DNA of 38,105 bases, from the NCBI RefSeq assembly GCF_003725335.1, contig NZ_QIBY01000020.1:1-38105 (forward strand). Direction: 5' to 3'. The notes under the pieces are model-generated. The model did not search any database, had not been told where the DNA came from, and worked only from the letters and a program-made list of their open reading frames with translations. Position numbers and translations under genes: made by a program. Shown here in pieces: positions 1 through 6,870 of this stretch. The number at the start of each line of letters is the position of its first letter. Position 1 is the stretch's first letter. Origin of the DNA: Parvibacter caecicola (lineage in GTDB: Bacteria > Actinomycetota > Coriobacteriia > Coriobacteriales > Eggerthellaceae).

Positions 1-225
1 CCCCACGCCCCCTGGGCCACCGCCATCTACCAACGCCGCCGCGCAGCCCTCCGCCGCTCAATCCCCAGCGGTTCGCCGTCAGACGGCCCCTCCCCTCTTG
101 CCCCGTGGATGCAGGATGCGGTTACGGCCGCGTTCGCCCAGGTGCTTGCCTGCACCGGCGTGTTCAAAGATGATGAAATTGGGCGCGCCGGATGGGCCGC
201 ATTTCTCGAAAAGGTGAACGCATGA
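1..225 (+). CDS. galT: Galactose-1-phosphate uridylyltransferase, C-terminal end (partial)
   Basis: Frame 1 is open from the window edge to the TGA at 223-225 and gives 74 residues. The tail contains VLACTGVFKDDEIGRAGW and ends in FLEKVNA. This resembles the C-terminus of class II (Firmicutes-type) GalT, where an H/C-TGV-F-K-x-x-E-x-G-R pattern precedes the end. The family transfers UMP between UDP-glucose and galactose-1-phosphate in the Leloir pathway. The stop overlaps the galK start in an ATGA arrangement, so the two genes are translationally coupled, which supports the call. No catalytic residues lie in the visible part, so the identity rests on the tail motif and the galK neighbour. Confidence 0.65.
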   Translation, partial: PHAPWATAIYQRRRAALRRSIPSGSPSDGPSPLAPWMQDAVTAAFAQVLACTGVFKDDEIGRAGWAAFLEKVNA

Positions 226-1757
226 GTCAAACCCACGAACAAATTCGCCCTCAGATGGAGGGGCTATTCCGTCAGAATTTCGGCACCCTGGGCGAAAACG
301 CCGTGCTGGCCAGCGCCCCGGGCCGCGTCGAGCTGGCGGGGAACCATACCGACCACCAGGGCGGACACACCATTTCCGCCGGGCTGAACCGCCGCGTCTA
401 CGGCCTGGCATGCCCCAATGGCTCCCGCATGGCGCGCGTGTGGATGGATGGATTCGGCCGCACCGAGGTAAACCTGGACGACCTGGTCCCCGTGCCTGCT
501 GAGCTCAACAGCTCCACGGCCCTTATCCGCGGCATGGCGGCCGCCTATGCCCAGCACGGCGGAACGCCTGCCGGCTTCGATGCCGTAGTGGTTTCGGAAA
601 TCCCCATTGGCTGCGGCGTGTCCTCCTCCGCCGCCTTCGAGGTGCTGATGGGCGCCCTCATTCGCGAAACCGCCACCGCCGGCTGGCCCGCTCCCCCCGA
701 AGCCGCCAGCGTCTCTGCCGCCATGGCCACCGGCCGCCCTGCGCCCACCGAGTCCAACAGCGCCCCCGCGTCCACCCTCACCAGCTGGCCCGAGCCCACC
801 GAGGCCGCCTTCTCCCCCACCGCATGGTCCGATGAAGCCGCAATTGCCAGCAACGCTTCCTTCGATTTTCGTAGGGCAGAGATTCTATCTCTGCCTAACC
901 CGCCGACCACAGGCAGCCAGGCCGCCCCCACTCCCGGCCAACTGGTGCAATTGGCGCTCGATGGTCAATTCGCCGAGGCCCATTACTTCGGCAAACCCAC
1001 CGGCGCCCAAGACCAACTGGCGTCGGCGTTCGGCGGCATCGTGGCGCTAGACTTCTTGGAGAATCCACCGCAAGTGACCCCCATTTCCGCCGACTTCGCC
1101 GCCAGCGGCTACGCGCTCATGCTCATCGACAGCCGCTGCGACCACTCCCAATACACCGCGCAGTTCAACAGCATCCCCTCCGATATGCTGCAGGTGGCGG
1201 CCTTGTTCGGCAAACGCCGGCTCGCAGACGTGGGGGCCAACCTGCTGCTCTCACGTTTCCCCGAAGTTCGCGAAGCCGTGGGCGACCTTGCCGCCATGCG
1301 CGCCCTCCACTACTTCAATGAAAACGCTCGCGTGCAACAGCAAGCCACCGCCCTCCGAGAGGGTAACTTCGCCGCATTTGTCCAGATGGCGGGCGAAAGC
1401 GGCGCGTCGTCGGCCATGTTCCTGCAAAATGTCAGCCCTCAACCCGCAGGCAATCTCCTACGGGAAACCGATGCCCTCCCTTCATCCTCCCCCGCCCAAG
1501 CTGGCCCCGCCGTTCTCCCGTCCGAGGCCGCCCAAGCTACGCCACCGCAACCGGCCATGGTCATCCAGGCCGTATGTGCCGCACTGCTACAGAGGGAAGG
1601 CTCCTGGCGCATCCATGGTGGCGGCTTCGGTGGCAGCGTGCTGGCCTTCGTGCCCAATCACTGCGCCGGCGAATTCGCTGCAGCTCTCGACCGCACGTTG
1701 GGCTATCCCGCCTGCCACCCCATAGCCGTTAGCCCCCAAGGCCTTCTCGTCGGATAA
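222..1757 (+). CDS. galK: Galactokinase with two low-complexity insertions
   Basis: This GHMP-fold kinase phosphorylates galactose at C1 with ATP, in the cytosol. The start is ATG at 222, overlapping the galT stop; an upstream in-frame ATG at 192 lies inside galT and is less likely. The galactokinase signature PGRVELAGNHTDHQGG is near the N-terminus, the ATP-binding motif IGCGVSSSAAFEV follows at about residues 130-145, GAQDQLASAFGG carries the catalytic Asp, and HGGGFGGSVLAF is the third GHMP motif. At 511 residues it is about 120 longer than usual galactokinases. The excess sits in two Ala/Pro/Ser-rich segments, roughly nt 670-930 (between motif 2 and the Asp motif) and nt 1440-1555 (before motif 3). 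The first contains a 31-nt palindromic repeat also found at 27734-27764. All key motifs are intact, so the enzyme may well be active. Confidence 0.9.
   Translation: MSQTHEQIRPQMEGLFRQNFGTLGENAVLASAPGRVELAGNHTDHQGGHTISAGLNRRVYGLACPNGSRMARVWMDGFGRTEVNLDDLVPVPAELNSSTALIRGMAAAYAQHGGTPAGFDAVVVSEIPIGCGVSSSAAFEVLMGALIRETATAGWPAPPEAASVSAAMATGRPAPTESNSAPASTLTSWPEPTEAAFSPTAWSDEAAIASNASFDFRRAEILSLPNPPTTGSQAAPTPGQLVQLALDGQFAEAHYFGKPTGAQDQLASAFGGIVALDFLENPPQVTPISADFAASGYALMLIDSRCDHSQYTAQFNSIPSDMLQVAALFGKRRLADVGANLLLSRFPEVREAVGDLAAMRALHYFNENARVQQQATALREGNFAAFVQMAGESGASSAMFLQNVSPQPAGNLLRETDALPSSSPAQAGPAVLPSEAAQATPPQPAMVIQAVCAALLQREGSWRIHGGGFGGSVLAFVPNHCAGEFAAALDRTLGYPACHPIAVSPQGLLVG
868..898 (+). repeat. 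31-nt palindromic repeat inside galK (copy 1)
   Basis: The core is an 8-bp stem, GGCAGAGA and TCTCTGCC, around a 5-nt loop. The full 31 nt match 27734-27764 exactly in reverse complement. Here the element is read in frame as FRRAEILSLPN within the first galK insertion, without a stop or a frameshift. Confidence 0.85.
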
Positions 1758-1764
1758 GCGAAAA

Positions 1765-1793
1765 GGGCGGCATGCCCCATCGCCACGCCGCCC
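1765..1793 (+). terminator. Hairpin after galK
   Basis: GGGCGGC and GCCGCCC form a 7-bp stem eight bases after the galK stop. No T-tract follows, so it is at best a weak or Rho-assisted terminator. Confidence 0.3.
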
Positions 1794-1965
1794 CTGCCAC
1801 GGCGCGCCCCGCCGCCACGGCGCGTCCACAGCACGTGGATCCTATCCCCCTGGATTCTCCATTCCTTGCCACGTCGCGCCACATCTGACCCCCTGAGCCA
1901 CGCCATCTCCCTCATCGCGCTCAACGCGGGAGCCTGCCTCCGTGACACGTTGGCTCCTGCGCTTC

Positions 1966-2034
1966 TGCGTACAAAACCGTCATTTTTATGCAAAAGTCAG
2001 CCAGCCCTGCACAAAACTGACGGCTTTGTACGCA
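1966..2034. repeat. Palindromic repeat, TGCGTACAAAACCGTCA family, copy A
   Basis: The 17-nt arms (1966-1982 and 2018-2034) pair with one mismatch around a 35-nt centre. The same arm sequence recurs in copy B at 2172-2244, but the centres differ. No gene is visible from 1758 to 2329. Both copies lie in that gap. Confidence 0.8.
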
Positions 2035-2171
2035 TTTCGGGCCTTTTCCTGGGCAGAGCAAACGCCTCGCTGTGGTGCGCCAATGATTCCTGCGCTTTGA
2101 CCTGGGGAAACTCATGGTGCTAAAACGCCATCTTTCCCGAAGGGCAGGCGATGCGCCGGTGCGTGTCCCCA

Positions 2172-2244
2172 TTTGCGTACAAAACCGTCAGTTTTGCGCA
2201 AGCAGGGTACGCGATTGCATGAGATCGACGGTTTTGTACGCAAA
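2172..2244. repeat. Palindromic repeat, TGCGTACAAAACCGTCA family, copy B
   Basis: The arms at 2172-2189 and 2227-2244 are 18 nt and perfectly complementary (TTTGCGTACAAAACCGTC). The 37-nt centre differs from that of copy A. Confidence 0.8.
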
Positions 2245-2329
2245 AGATGAGCCGTCCCGCACAATTTCTACGGCATGGGGCTCGCTCGCTGCAGGAAGGG
2301 ACGAATCGTGACAAGAGACACAAGGGTCT

Positions 2330-2537
2330 CCAGATGGCGAACACCCCTTTTAAGGGCGTTCGTGGTCCACGCTCCTTCCTCGGGTGCTCCCGCCTCAAGG
2401 AGCACCGGCTCGGCTCTGGGACTGCGCAGAGGGGCAAGATGCTGACGGGCATTCGAATCATTGCTGGGATAGCCGGTTATTCCAGCCATTATACGTATGC
2501 GGGCAAAATGAGACCTTCGTCCCGTCCCTTCCAGGCA
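2330..2537. other. Hairpin-dense non-coding block
   Basis: Successive inverted repeats are CCCTT/AAGGG near 2346-2356, GGTGCTCC/GGAGCACC at 2383-2406 (8-bp perfect stem) and GCTGGRATA-type arms near 2464-2487. A TATAAT hexamer reads leftward at 2488-2493. A 68-codon frame starting at the ATG at 2334 and ending at 2540 is open but matches nothing I recognise. The block could be a structured RNA or a decayed gene; I cannot decide from sequence. Confidence 0.3.
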
Positions 2538-2538
2538 T

Positions 2539-2575
2539 GAAAAAGCCCCCGGCCCACATTCGGGCCGGGGGCTTT
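2539..2575 (-). terminator. Strong Rho-independent terminator, leftward
   Basis: A 14-bp stem (2542-2555 with 2562-2575, AAAGCCCCCGGCCC on the + strand) with a 6-nt loop. On the - strand it is followed by five T. It is placed to stop transcripts arriving from the chaperone gene to the right. It may also work rightward, with only TTT. Confidence 0.7.
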
Positions 2576-2719
2576 CGTTCGCATCGGGTATGGGGCGCGC
2601 TTTTCGCACGGTCTTCGACGGATTCAATCTGCCGAAATCCTTGAGTTCCCGCCTGCCTATTCCAGCGGAATCGCAGGGCATAGCGCCCCTGCCAACATCC
2701 ACCGCATAGGAGCATCGTA

Positions 2720-2892
2720 CCCCCCCCCCCGGCGACCGCGGCACCGCACGCAGGGGCAGCGCCGGCAGCGGCTCTCCGTCCTGTACGGCAGCATCGGTAG
2801 CACCGGTCCACCCCGTACGGGGGGGGCGACACCAGCAACCGCTCCACTCTACGCGGGGCAGCGCTAGCAGCAAGTTTGCCGCGGGGGGGGGG
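2720..2892. repeat. Homopolymer-rich spacer with C11, G8 and G10 runs
   Basis: C11 lies at 2720-2730, G8 at 2819-2826 and G10 at 2883-2892. Three related words of the form GGCAGCGC-N2-GCAGC lie between and beside the runs. No gene is supported from 2576 to 2904. The G10 run lies 12 bp past the stop codon of the chaperone gene, so it would not alter that protein. Confidence 0.6.
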
Positions 2893-2904
2893 CAGCGCCG
2901 GCAG

Positions 2905-3600
2905 CTACTTCGCCAGAGACAAGATGACCTTTAGGTACTCGGCAGCGGCGCCATAGAAGGGCACGCGGGCCTCCTCCATCACCTTGTCAGCGAAACGGGG
3001 CATCCAGATGTCCACGTGGCTGATGAGGAACTGGTCGTATGCCGCCTCGGGCGAACCGTCCGGCAACTGATCCACCGTGATGCCGCTTTCCTCCGGCAGC
3101 GCCGCGCCGGCAGCCAACGCCGCCAGAAACTGCATCAGCTCGCACTCGGTGGCCACGTGGTCCAGCGGCTCGTTGGTGCCCTCGGGGCGTCCCAAGCCGC
3201 ACGCCTTGCAGAAGCGCTCCACTTCCATTGAGTGGGGGTTCACGAACAGCAGCGGCTGGACGCCGTCATCGGCGGCCCGCCACACGCCCTCGTAGGGCGA
3301 GCACGCCGGAGTGGGCGCCCCCACGAACAGGCGCGTTGCCTCAGCGCGAATGGTGTGCAGGAAGGTGTCCACGATGGCGTCGGATTCCTGCGGCGCGTCC
3401 TGGGCCTCTTCCATCACGGGCAGCTGGCCGAAGCCCTCCGGCAGCTTCCCGCCCAGCGCTTCCACAATCTCCACGGCCGCGGCAGTCCATTCGCCGGACA
3501 CAACCGCCTCGGCGGTTTCGCGGTTCGGGTAGCGGAACGAGAACGCCGCCATCTCCCAAGCCGTCGCCCATACGCTGGCGTTTTCCTTATCGATAGCCAT
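2905..3600 (-). CDS. TorD/DmsD-family molybdoenzyme maturation chaperone
   Basis: The 231-residue soluble protein is predicted to be all-helical. It has the TorD-family layout: an EGVWRA motif mid-protein, then LLFVNPHSMEVERFCKACGL, then ATECELMQFLA, then a C-terminal SHVDIWMPRFAD. These chaperones bind Tat signal peptides of molybdoenzymes and hold the apo-protein until the cofactor is inserted. The natural client is the Tat-exported oxidoreductase encoded upstream on the same strand, and possibly the dms-like enzyme at 23177, whose locus has no chaperone. I chose the ATG at 3600 because AAAGGA lies 5 nt upstream; a longer frame begins at a TTG at 3630. A terminator separates it from the cytochrome gene, and TATACT on the - strand (3634-3639) may be its own -10. 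Confidence 0.85.
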   Translation of the reverse strand: MAIDKENASVWATAWEMAAFSFRYPNRETAEAVVSGEWTAAAVEIVEALGGKLPEGFGQLPVMEEAQDAPQESDAIVDTFLHTIRAEATRLFVGAPTPACSPYEGVWRAADDGVQPLLFVNPHSMEVERFCKACGLGRPEGTNEPLDHVATECELMQFLAALAAGAALPEESGITVDQLPDGSPEAAYDQFLISHVDIWMPRFADKVMEEARVPFYGAAAEYLKVILSLAK

Positions 3601-3670
3601 ATCCATCCTTTCATGATGTGGTATTAGCAAAAGTATAGTGCAGCGCCACCTTAAAGGGGCCCTATGCGCA

Positions 3671-3701
3671 GAAAAAGCGGGGGCACGCTAGGCACCCCCG
3701 C
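3671..3701 (-). terminator. Terminator after the cytochrome b gene
   Basis: The stem GCGGGGG/CCCCCGC (3677-3683 with 3695-3701) is followed on the - strand by five T (3672-3676). It ends the leftward respiratory operon before the chaperone gene. Confidence 0.7.
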
Positions 3702-3714
3702 CGCATGAAGTGGG

Positions 3715-4245
3715 CTATTTCTTCAAAGCGCCGGCAATCCAGGGAATGTGCACCGCCACGTGCACCAGCAGCAGCGCCAACAGCATCTTGGCGGCCACGG
3801 CGTGCAGCGGATCCCAGAAATAGTAGCCATCGGCGAACAGGCCGAAGGCGGGCAGCACCGTGCCGGAAACCATCACGCCAGACACCACGCACAGCGCAGT
3901 CACCAACAGCACCAGCACGTTCAGTATGGTGAGGCCCAGCCCCTTGCCGCCGGTGCCGCGCCACATGCCGCGGGCAGCGCAATGGGCGGCCAGCAGCACA
4001 AAGGCGCCCAGGCCCACCCACTCGTGCACGGGGATGCCGGTGATGCCGGGATTGGCCGAAGCTAAATACACCGCCAGCACCACAACATCGAACACCAATC
4101 GCTTGCGAGCGAGACGCTTGCGTCCGGGGGTGGAAAGCGCCTTGGGATTCAGCTCATCGGACGCAAGCTCCGCTGCCAACTGGGCATCGCTCTGGATTTC
4201 TTCCTGAGGGTCAGTTCCCGTCATTGCAGTTGCGGAATCGGTCAT
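3715..4245 (-). CDS. DUF4405-like membrane cytochrome b
   Basis: This is a 176-residue membrane protein. A charged cytosolic N-terminal stretch of about 50 residues precedes four hydrophobic segments (about 52-66, 72-90, 103-127 and 147-170). Histidines sit in or next to the helices at positions 74 (HEW), 88 (AHCA), 148 (PLHAV), 162 and 166 (VHVAVH). This pattern fits DUF4405/cytochrome b561-type proteins that bind heme b and move electrons across the membrane. The start is ATG at 4245, with GGAGGG 6 nt upstream. It overlaps the stop of the preceding gene by 4 nt (ATGA), so both are made from one message. Its position in a molybdoenzyme locus suggests it links the quinone pool to the small Cys/His-rich protein upstream. 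Heme binding is inferred, not shown. Confidence 0.7.
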   Translation of the reverse strand: MTDSATAMTGTDPQEEIQSDAQLAAELASDELNPKALSTPGRKRLARKRLVFDVVVLAVYLASANPGITGIPVHEWVGLGAFVLLAAHCAARGMWRGTGGKGLGLTILNVLVLLVTALCVVSGVMVSGTVLPAFGLFADGYYFWDPLHAVAAKMLLALLLVHVAVHIPWIAGALKK

Positions 4246-4613
4246 TTCTTGCCCTCCTTCCGCGACAAAACGTTCACCACAATAATCAAGCCCACCACTA
4301 AGGCCACCGGCATCAGGATCCACACGTTAAGGCTGGCATCCGAAGCCTGGTGATAGCGGTTGGTAAGGCTGTCCCAAGCGTGGCACTCGGTACTTTGGCA
4401 GCCGGCCTCCGGGCAGGTCATCTGGGTGATGCCATCGGGCTCGGGCACGTTGTCGAAACCGTGGCACGTGCCGCTGGCACAGCCGGTGGCCGGACACGGC
4501 GAGTCTACGGCGATGGGGGCAATGGCGCTCTTCGGCTCCAGGGCGAACCCCACCCCCACAACTGCCACGCAGAATGCCAGAAGCACTCCTAAAGTGATGA
4601 GAGCCTTCTTCAC
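4242..4613 (-). CDS. Small membrane-anchored protein with two CX4CX4CH motifs (possible c-type cytochrome)
   Basis: The protein has 123 residues from a GTG start at 4613 preceded by GAGAGGGG; an upstream in-frame ATG at 4655 lacks a ribosome site. A signal-anchor helix covers about residues 3-25 and a C-terminal helix about 97-116, leaving a loop of about 70 residues outside. The loop has two matching blocks 27 residues apart: C40-x4-C45-x4-C50-H51 and C67-x4-C72-x4-C77-H78, both beginning C-P-x-x-G-C. The classical CXXCH motif is absent. CX4CH does attach heme c in tetraheme cytochromes c3, so a diheme protein is possible; a metal or Fe-S site is the alternative. The gene is translationally coupled to the cytochrome b gene downstream. 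I do not recognise a named family. Confidence 0.7.
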   Translation of the reverse strand: MKKALITLGVLLAFCVAVVGVGFALEPKSAIAPIAVDSPCPATGCASGTCHGFDNVPEPDGITQMTCPEAGCQSTECHAWDSLTNRYHQASDASLNVWILMPVALVVGLIIVVNVLSRKEGKK

Positions 4614-4812
4614 GAGTTCCCCTCTCTCGCTCTCCCTTGCAGTTCTCTCTGTCATATACTGTCATACTCACTAGCAAAAGGCAATCGCTATCACCTTGCT
4701 ATTTTTACAAAGTTTCAACCTCTAAAGTCCGGCGGCACGCATGCCAGGACATCCCTTGTCTGTTTCGGACGAAATCGCGCAGCGGCCCTTGATGGCACTG
4801 GCCGCTTATGCG

Positions 4813-4839
4813 AAAGGGGCGCCCCGCGAAGGACGCCCC
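4813..4839 (-). terminator. Possible terminator after nrfD-like gene
   Basis: GGGGCG/CGCCCC (4816-4821 with 4834-4839) is followed on the - strand by only three T. It is weak, so read-through into the small cytochrome-like gene is plausible. The rest of 4614-4887 shows nothing clear. Confidence 0.3.
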
Positions 4840-4887
4840 CTCCCTCGCAAACCCGCATCGGTTTGGGAAGGCGATGTTGGGTGACGA

Positions 4888-6087
4888 CTACTCGTCAGCC
4901 GGCTTCAGGGGCAGCAGCTTCAGCCCCAGGAAGAACACCAGGAAGGACAGCCCCACAACGCCCAGGGCGATGCCGAACTCGATGGGAGTGGGCCAGTACA
5001 CCAGCCCCTGATAGGCCTGGGCCATGTTGCCCTCCCAGTCGGTGACGGTGTAGGGGGTGAGCACGGCGGGCCAGTCGATGTTGGCCACCTGGAAGCCGCC
5101 CACCAGCAGCTGCACGCGCTTGCAGAAGATGGCCAGTATCGCGGCTATGCCGGCCGCCGCCAGCAGCGGGGAGGTGCGCAGCTGCGGCACCACGCAGATG
5201 ATCACGGCCAGCACAGAGAGGACGATCTCGCCCCAGAAGAAGGGGGCCAAGGGACCCGACACCAACATGGACACGATCTCGGCGCCGGAAGCGGCCGGGA
5301 AGCCCTCGGTGAGCAGGTCGCAGCCGAAGAAGTAGAGGTCCACCAGCAGGAACACGGCCAGCAGCTTCGCCAGCTTCACGAGGTTGGCCTGTTCCCAGGT
5401 GAGGTAGCCGGCGGCGCGCAAGGCCACGGCGGCGCAGATCACGAGGCCGGTGCCGCAGACCAGCGCCGAGCTCACGAACCAGGGGGCCAGAAGGGCGGTG
5501 TGCCACATCTCGTGGGACTGCTGCAGGCCGAAGATCCAGGCGGTGACGGAGTGCACCATCACGGCGCAAACGAGCGCGACGACCGAGATGACGCGCAGGG
5601 CGGCGTGGGAGACCTTGCCCTTTTCGGCGGCGATCTGGGCCCAGAGGTACACGCAGGAGAGGATGAGATACACCATCAGCACGATGATGTCCCACATCAG
5701 CGGGCTGCCCAGGTTGGAGTACACGAACAGCTCCCACACGCGCAGGGGCTGGCCCATGTCCACCACCACGAAGCCGATGGCGCCCACGGTGGCGGCGATG
5801 GAGGTCATGACGGCCACCTTCGAGATGCCGCCGAAGCCCTTGATGCCGAAGGCCTTGGGCACCGACGAGATGATCAGGCCGCCGGCGGACAGGCCCACGA
5901 AGAACATGAACATGGTGATGTAGAGGCCCCAGGAATCCAGGTTGCGCATGGCGGTCTGGATCATGCCGCCAGACATCTGCACCACCCAAAGCGCAATGCC
6001 GATGGCGGCCACGATGGCGGCGATGATGATGCCGGCTGTTACGCCCTTGCCGCCCTTCGCGGCAACCGCCGCAGTTGTTTCAGTCAT
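4888..6087 (-). CDS. NrfD/PsrC-family membrane subunit of the molybdoenzyme
   Basis: This 399-residue integral membrane protein has ten hydrophobic segments, as in PsrC. The stretch SVTAWIFGLQQSHEMWHTAL between helices 5 and 6 is typical of NrfD proteins near the quinone site. The family oxidises menaquinol and hands electrons to the adjacent four-cluster ferredoxin subunit. The start ATG at 6087 has AAGGAG upstream. The gene follows the ferredoxin gene by 159 nt, and a perfect 30-nt palindrome lies between them, so its level may be set separately from the other two subunits. The order catalytic subunit, ferredoxin, NrfD is standard for complex iron-sulfur molybdoenzymes. Confidence 0.9.
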   Translation of the reverse strand: MTETTAAVAAKGGKGVTAGIIIAAIVAAIGIALWVVQMSGGMIQTAMRNLDSWGLYITMFMFFVGLSAGGLIISSVPKAFGIKGFGGISKVAVMTSIAATVGAIGFVVVDMGQPLRVWELFVYSNLGSPLMWDIIVLMVYLILSCVYLWAQIAAEKGKVSHAALRVISVVALVCAVMVHSVTAWIFGLQQSHEMWHTALLAPWFVSSALVCGTGLVICAAVALRAAGYLTWEQANLVKLAKLLAVFLLVDLYFFGCDLLTEGFPAASGAEIVSMLVSGPLAPFFWGEIVLSVLAVIICVVPQLRTSPLLAAAGIAAILAIFCKRVQLLVGGFQVANIDWPAVLTPYTVTDWEGNMAQAYQGLVYWPTPIEFGIALGVVGLSFLVFFLGLKLLPLKPADE

Positions 6088-6210
6088 GAGATTCTCCTTA
6101 AGAAAGAGTCAAACTTTGCAGGTCCAACGACGCGAGCGAGGGGCACTGCGGCTCCCGCAACTGCCCCGAAAGGCAAGGGCGGGTGGCCACAGTGCGCCGC
6201 GGCGCCGAGT

Positions 6211-6240
6211 GGTTCCGGTGGCCGCGCGGCCACCGGAACC
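6211..6240. repeat. Perfect 30-nt palindrome between ferredoxin and nrfD genes
   Basis: Both strands read the same over all 30 nt: GGTTCCGGTGGCCGC followed by its complement, with no spacer. It sits 6 nt after the ferredoxin stop codon on the - strand. No T-tract follows on that strand, so mRNA processing or stabilisation is likelier than termination. Confidence 0.8.
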
Positions 6241-6246
6241 AAAAAC

Positions 6247-6870
6247 CTACATCACGTAGTAGACGGACGGGTTGGTGCCGCGGTCTTCCAGCAGCTGCGA
6301 GCACTCGTTCTCGCGCACCAGCTTCGACACCTCAGAGTTAGGATCGTCGAAGTCGCCGAAGTGGCGGATGCGCGCGGGGCACGGCTCGATGCACGCCGGC
6401 TGCTCGCCCTTGGCCAGGCGATGCCAGCACATGGTGCACTTCTCCACCACGTGCTTCTCGTGCACGGGGATGTCCAGCGCGCCCATGGGCTGTCCGATGG
6501 CGTACTTGGGCTCTTCCCAGTTGAAGTTGCGCACACCGGTGTAGGGGCAGGCGGCCACGCACATGCGGCAGCCGATGCACTTGTCGTAGTCTTGGCGCAC
6601 CACGCCGGTCTCGGCGTCTTTGTAGGTAGCGCCCACCGGGCACACCTTCACACAAGCCGGGTTCTCGCAGTGCTGGCACGCCATGGGCACCGTGGAGATG
6701 GACAGGTTCGGATACGTGCCGGCCGGCGAATCCATGTTGGGGCCGCCGTCAGTAAGGATGCGGTTCCACCACACCTCATCCGGCAAGTTGTTCTCAACCT
6801 TGCAAGCCACTGCACAGGAATGACAGGCGATGCAAGCTTTGCTTTCAATAACGAAGCCAAGGCGCGTCAT
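6247..6870 (-). CDS. Four-cluster 4Fe-4S ferredoxin subunit (DmsB/PsrB type)
   Basis: The 207-residue protein has four cysteine groups in the standard order: CIACHSCAVAC, CQHCENPACVKVCP, CIGCRMCVAACP and CTMCW with a later CIEPCP. Each half pair should hold one [4Fe-4S] cluster, giving four. The protein relays electrons from the NrfD-like subunit to the catalytic subunit and is probably co-exported with it, as it has no signal of its own. The ATG shares one base with the stop codon of the catalytic gene (TAATG), so translation is coupled. All sixteen expected cysteines appear to be present. Confidence 0.93.
   Translation of the reverse strand: MTRLGFVIESKACIACHSCAVACKVENNLPDEVWWNRILTDGGPNMDSPAGTYPNLSISTVPMACQHCENPACVKVCPVGATYKDAETGVVRQDYDKCIGCRMCVAACPYTGVRNFNWEEPKYAIGQPMGALDIPVHEKHVVEKCTMCWHRLAKGEQPACIEPCPARIRHFGDFDDPNSEVSKLVRENECSQLLEDRGTNPSVYYVM

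Noticed and set aside
2247-2540. 97-codon frame ending right before a terminator
   Set aside because: It has no matching family. The terminator has its T-tract on the other strand, and the frame overlaps several hairpins. I kept the region as non-coding.
2883-2892. Phase variation of the TorD-like chaperone by the G10 run
   Set aside because: The run lies 12 bp past the stop codon, so length changes cannot shift the reading frame of the protein.
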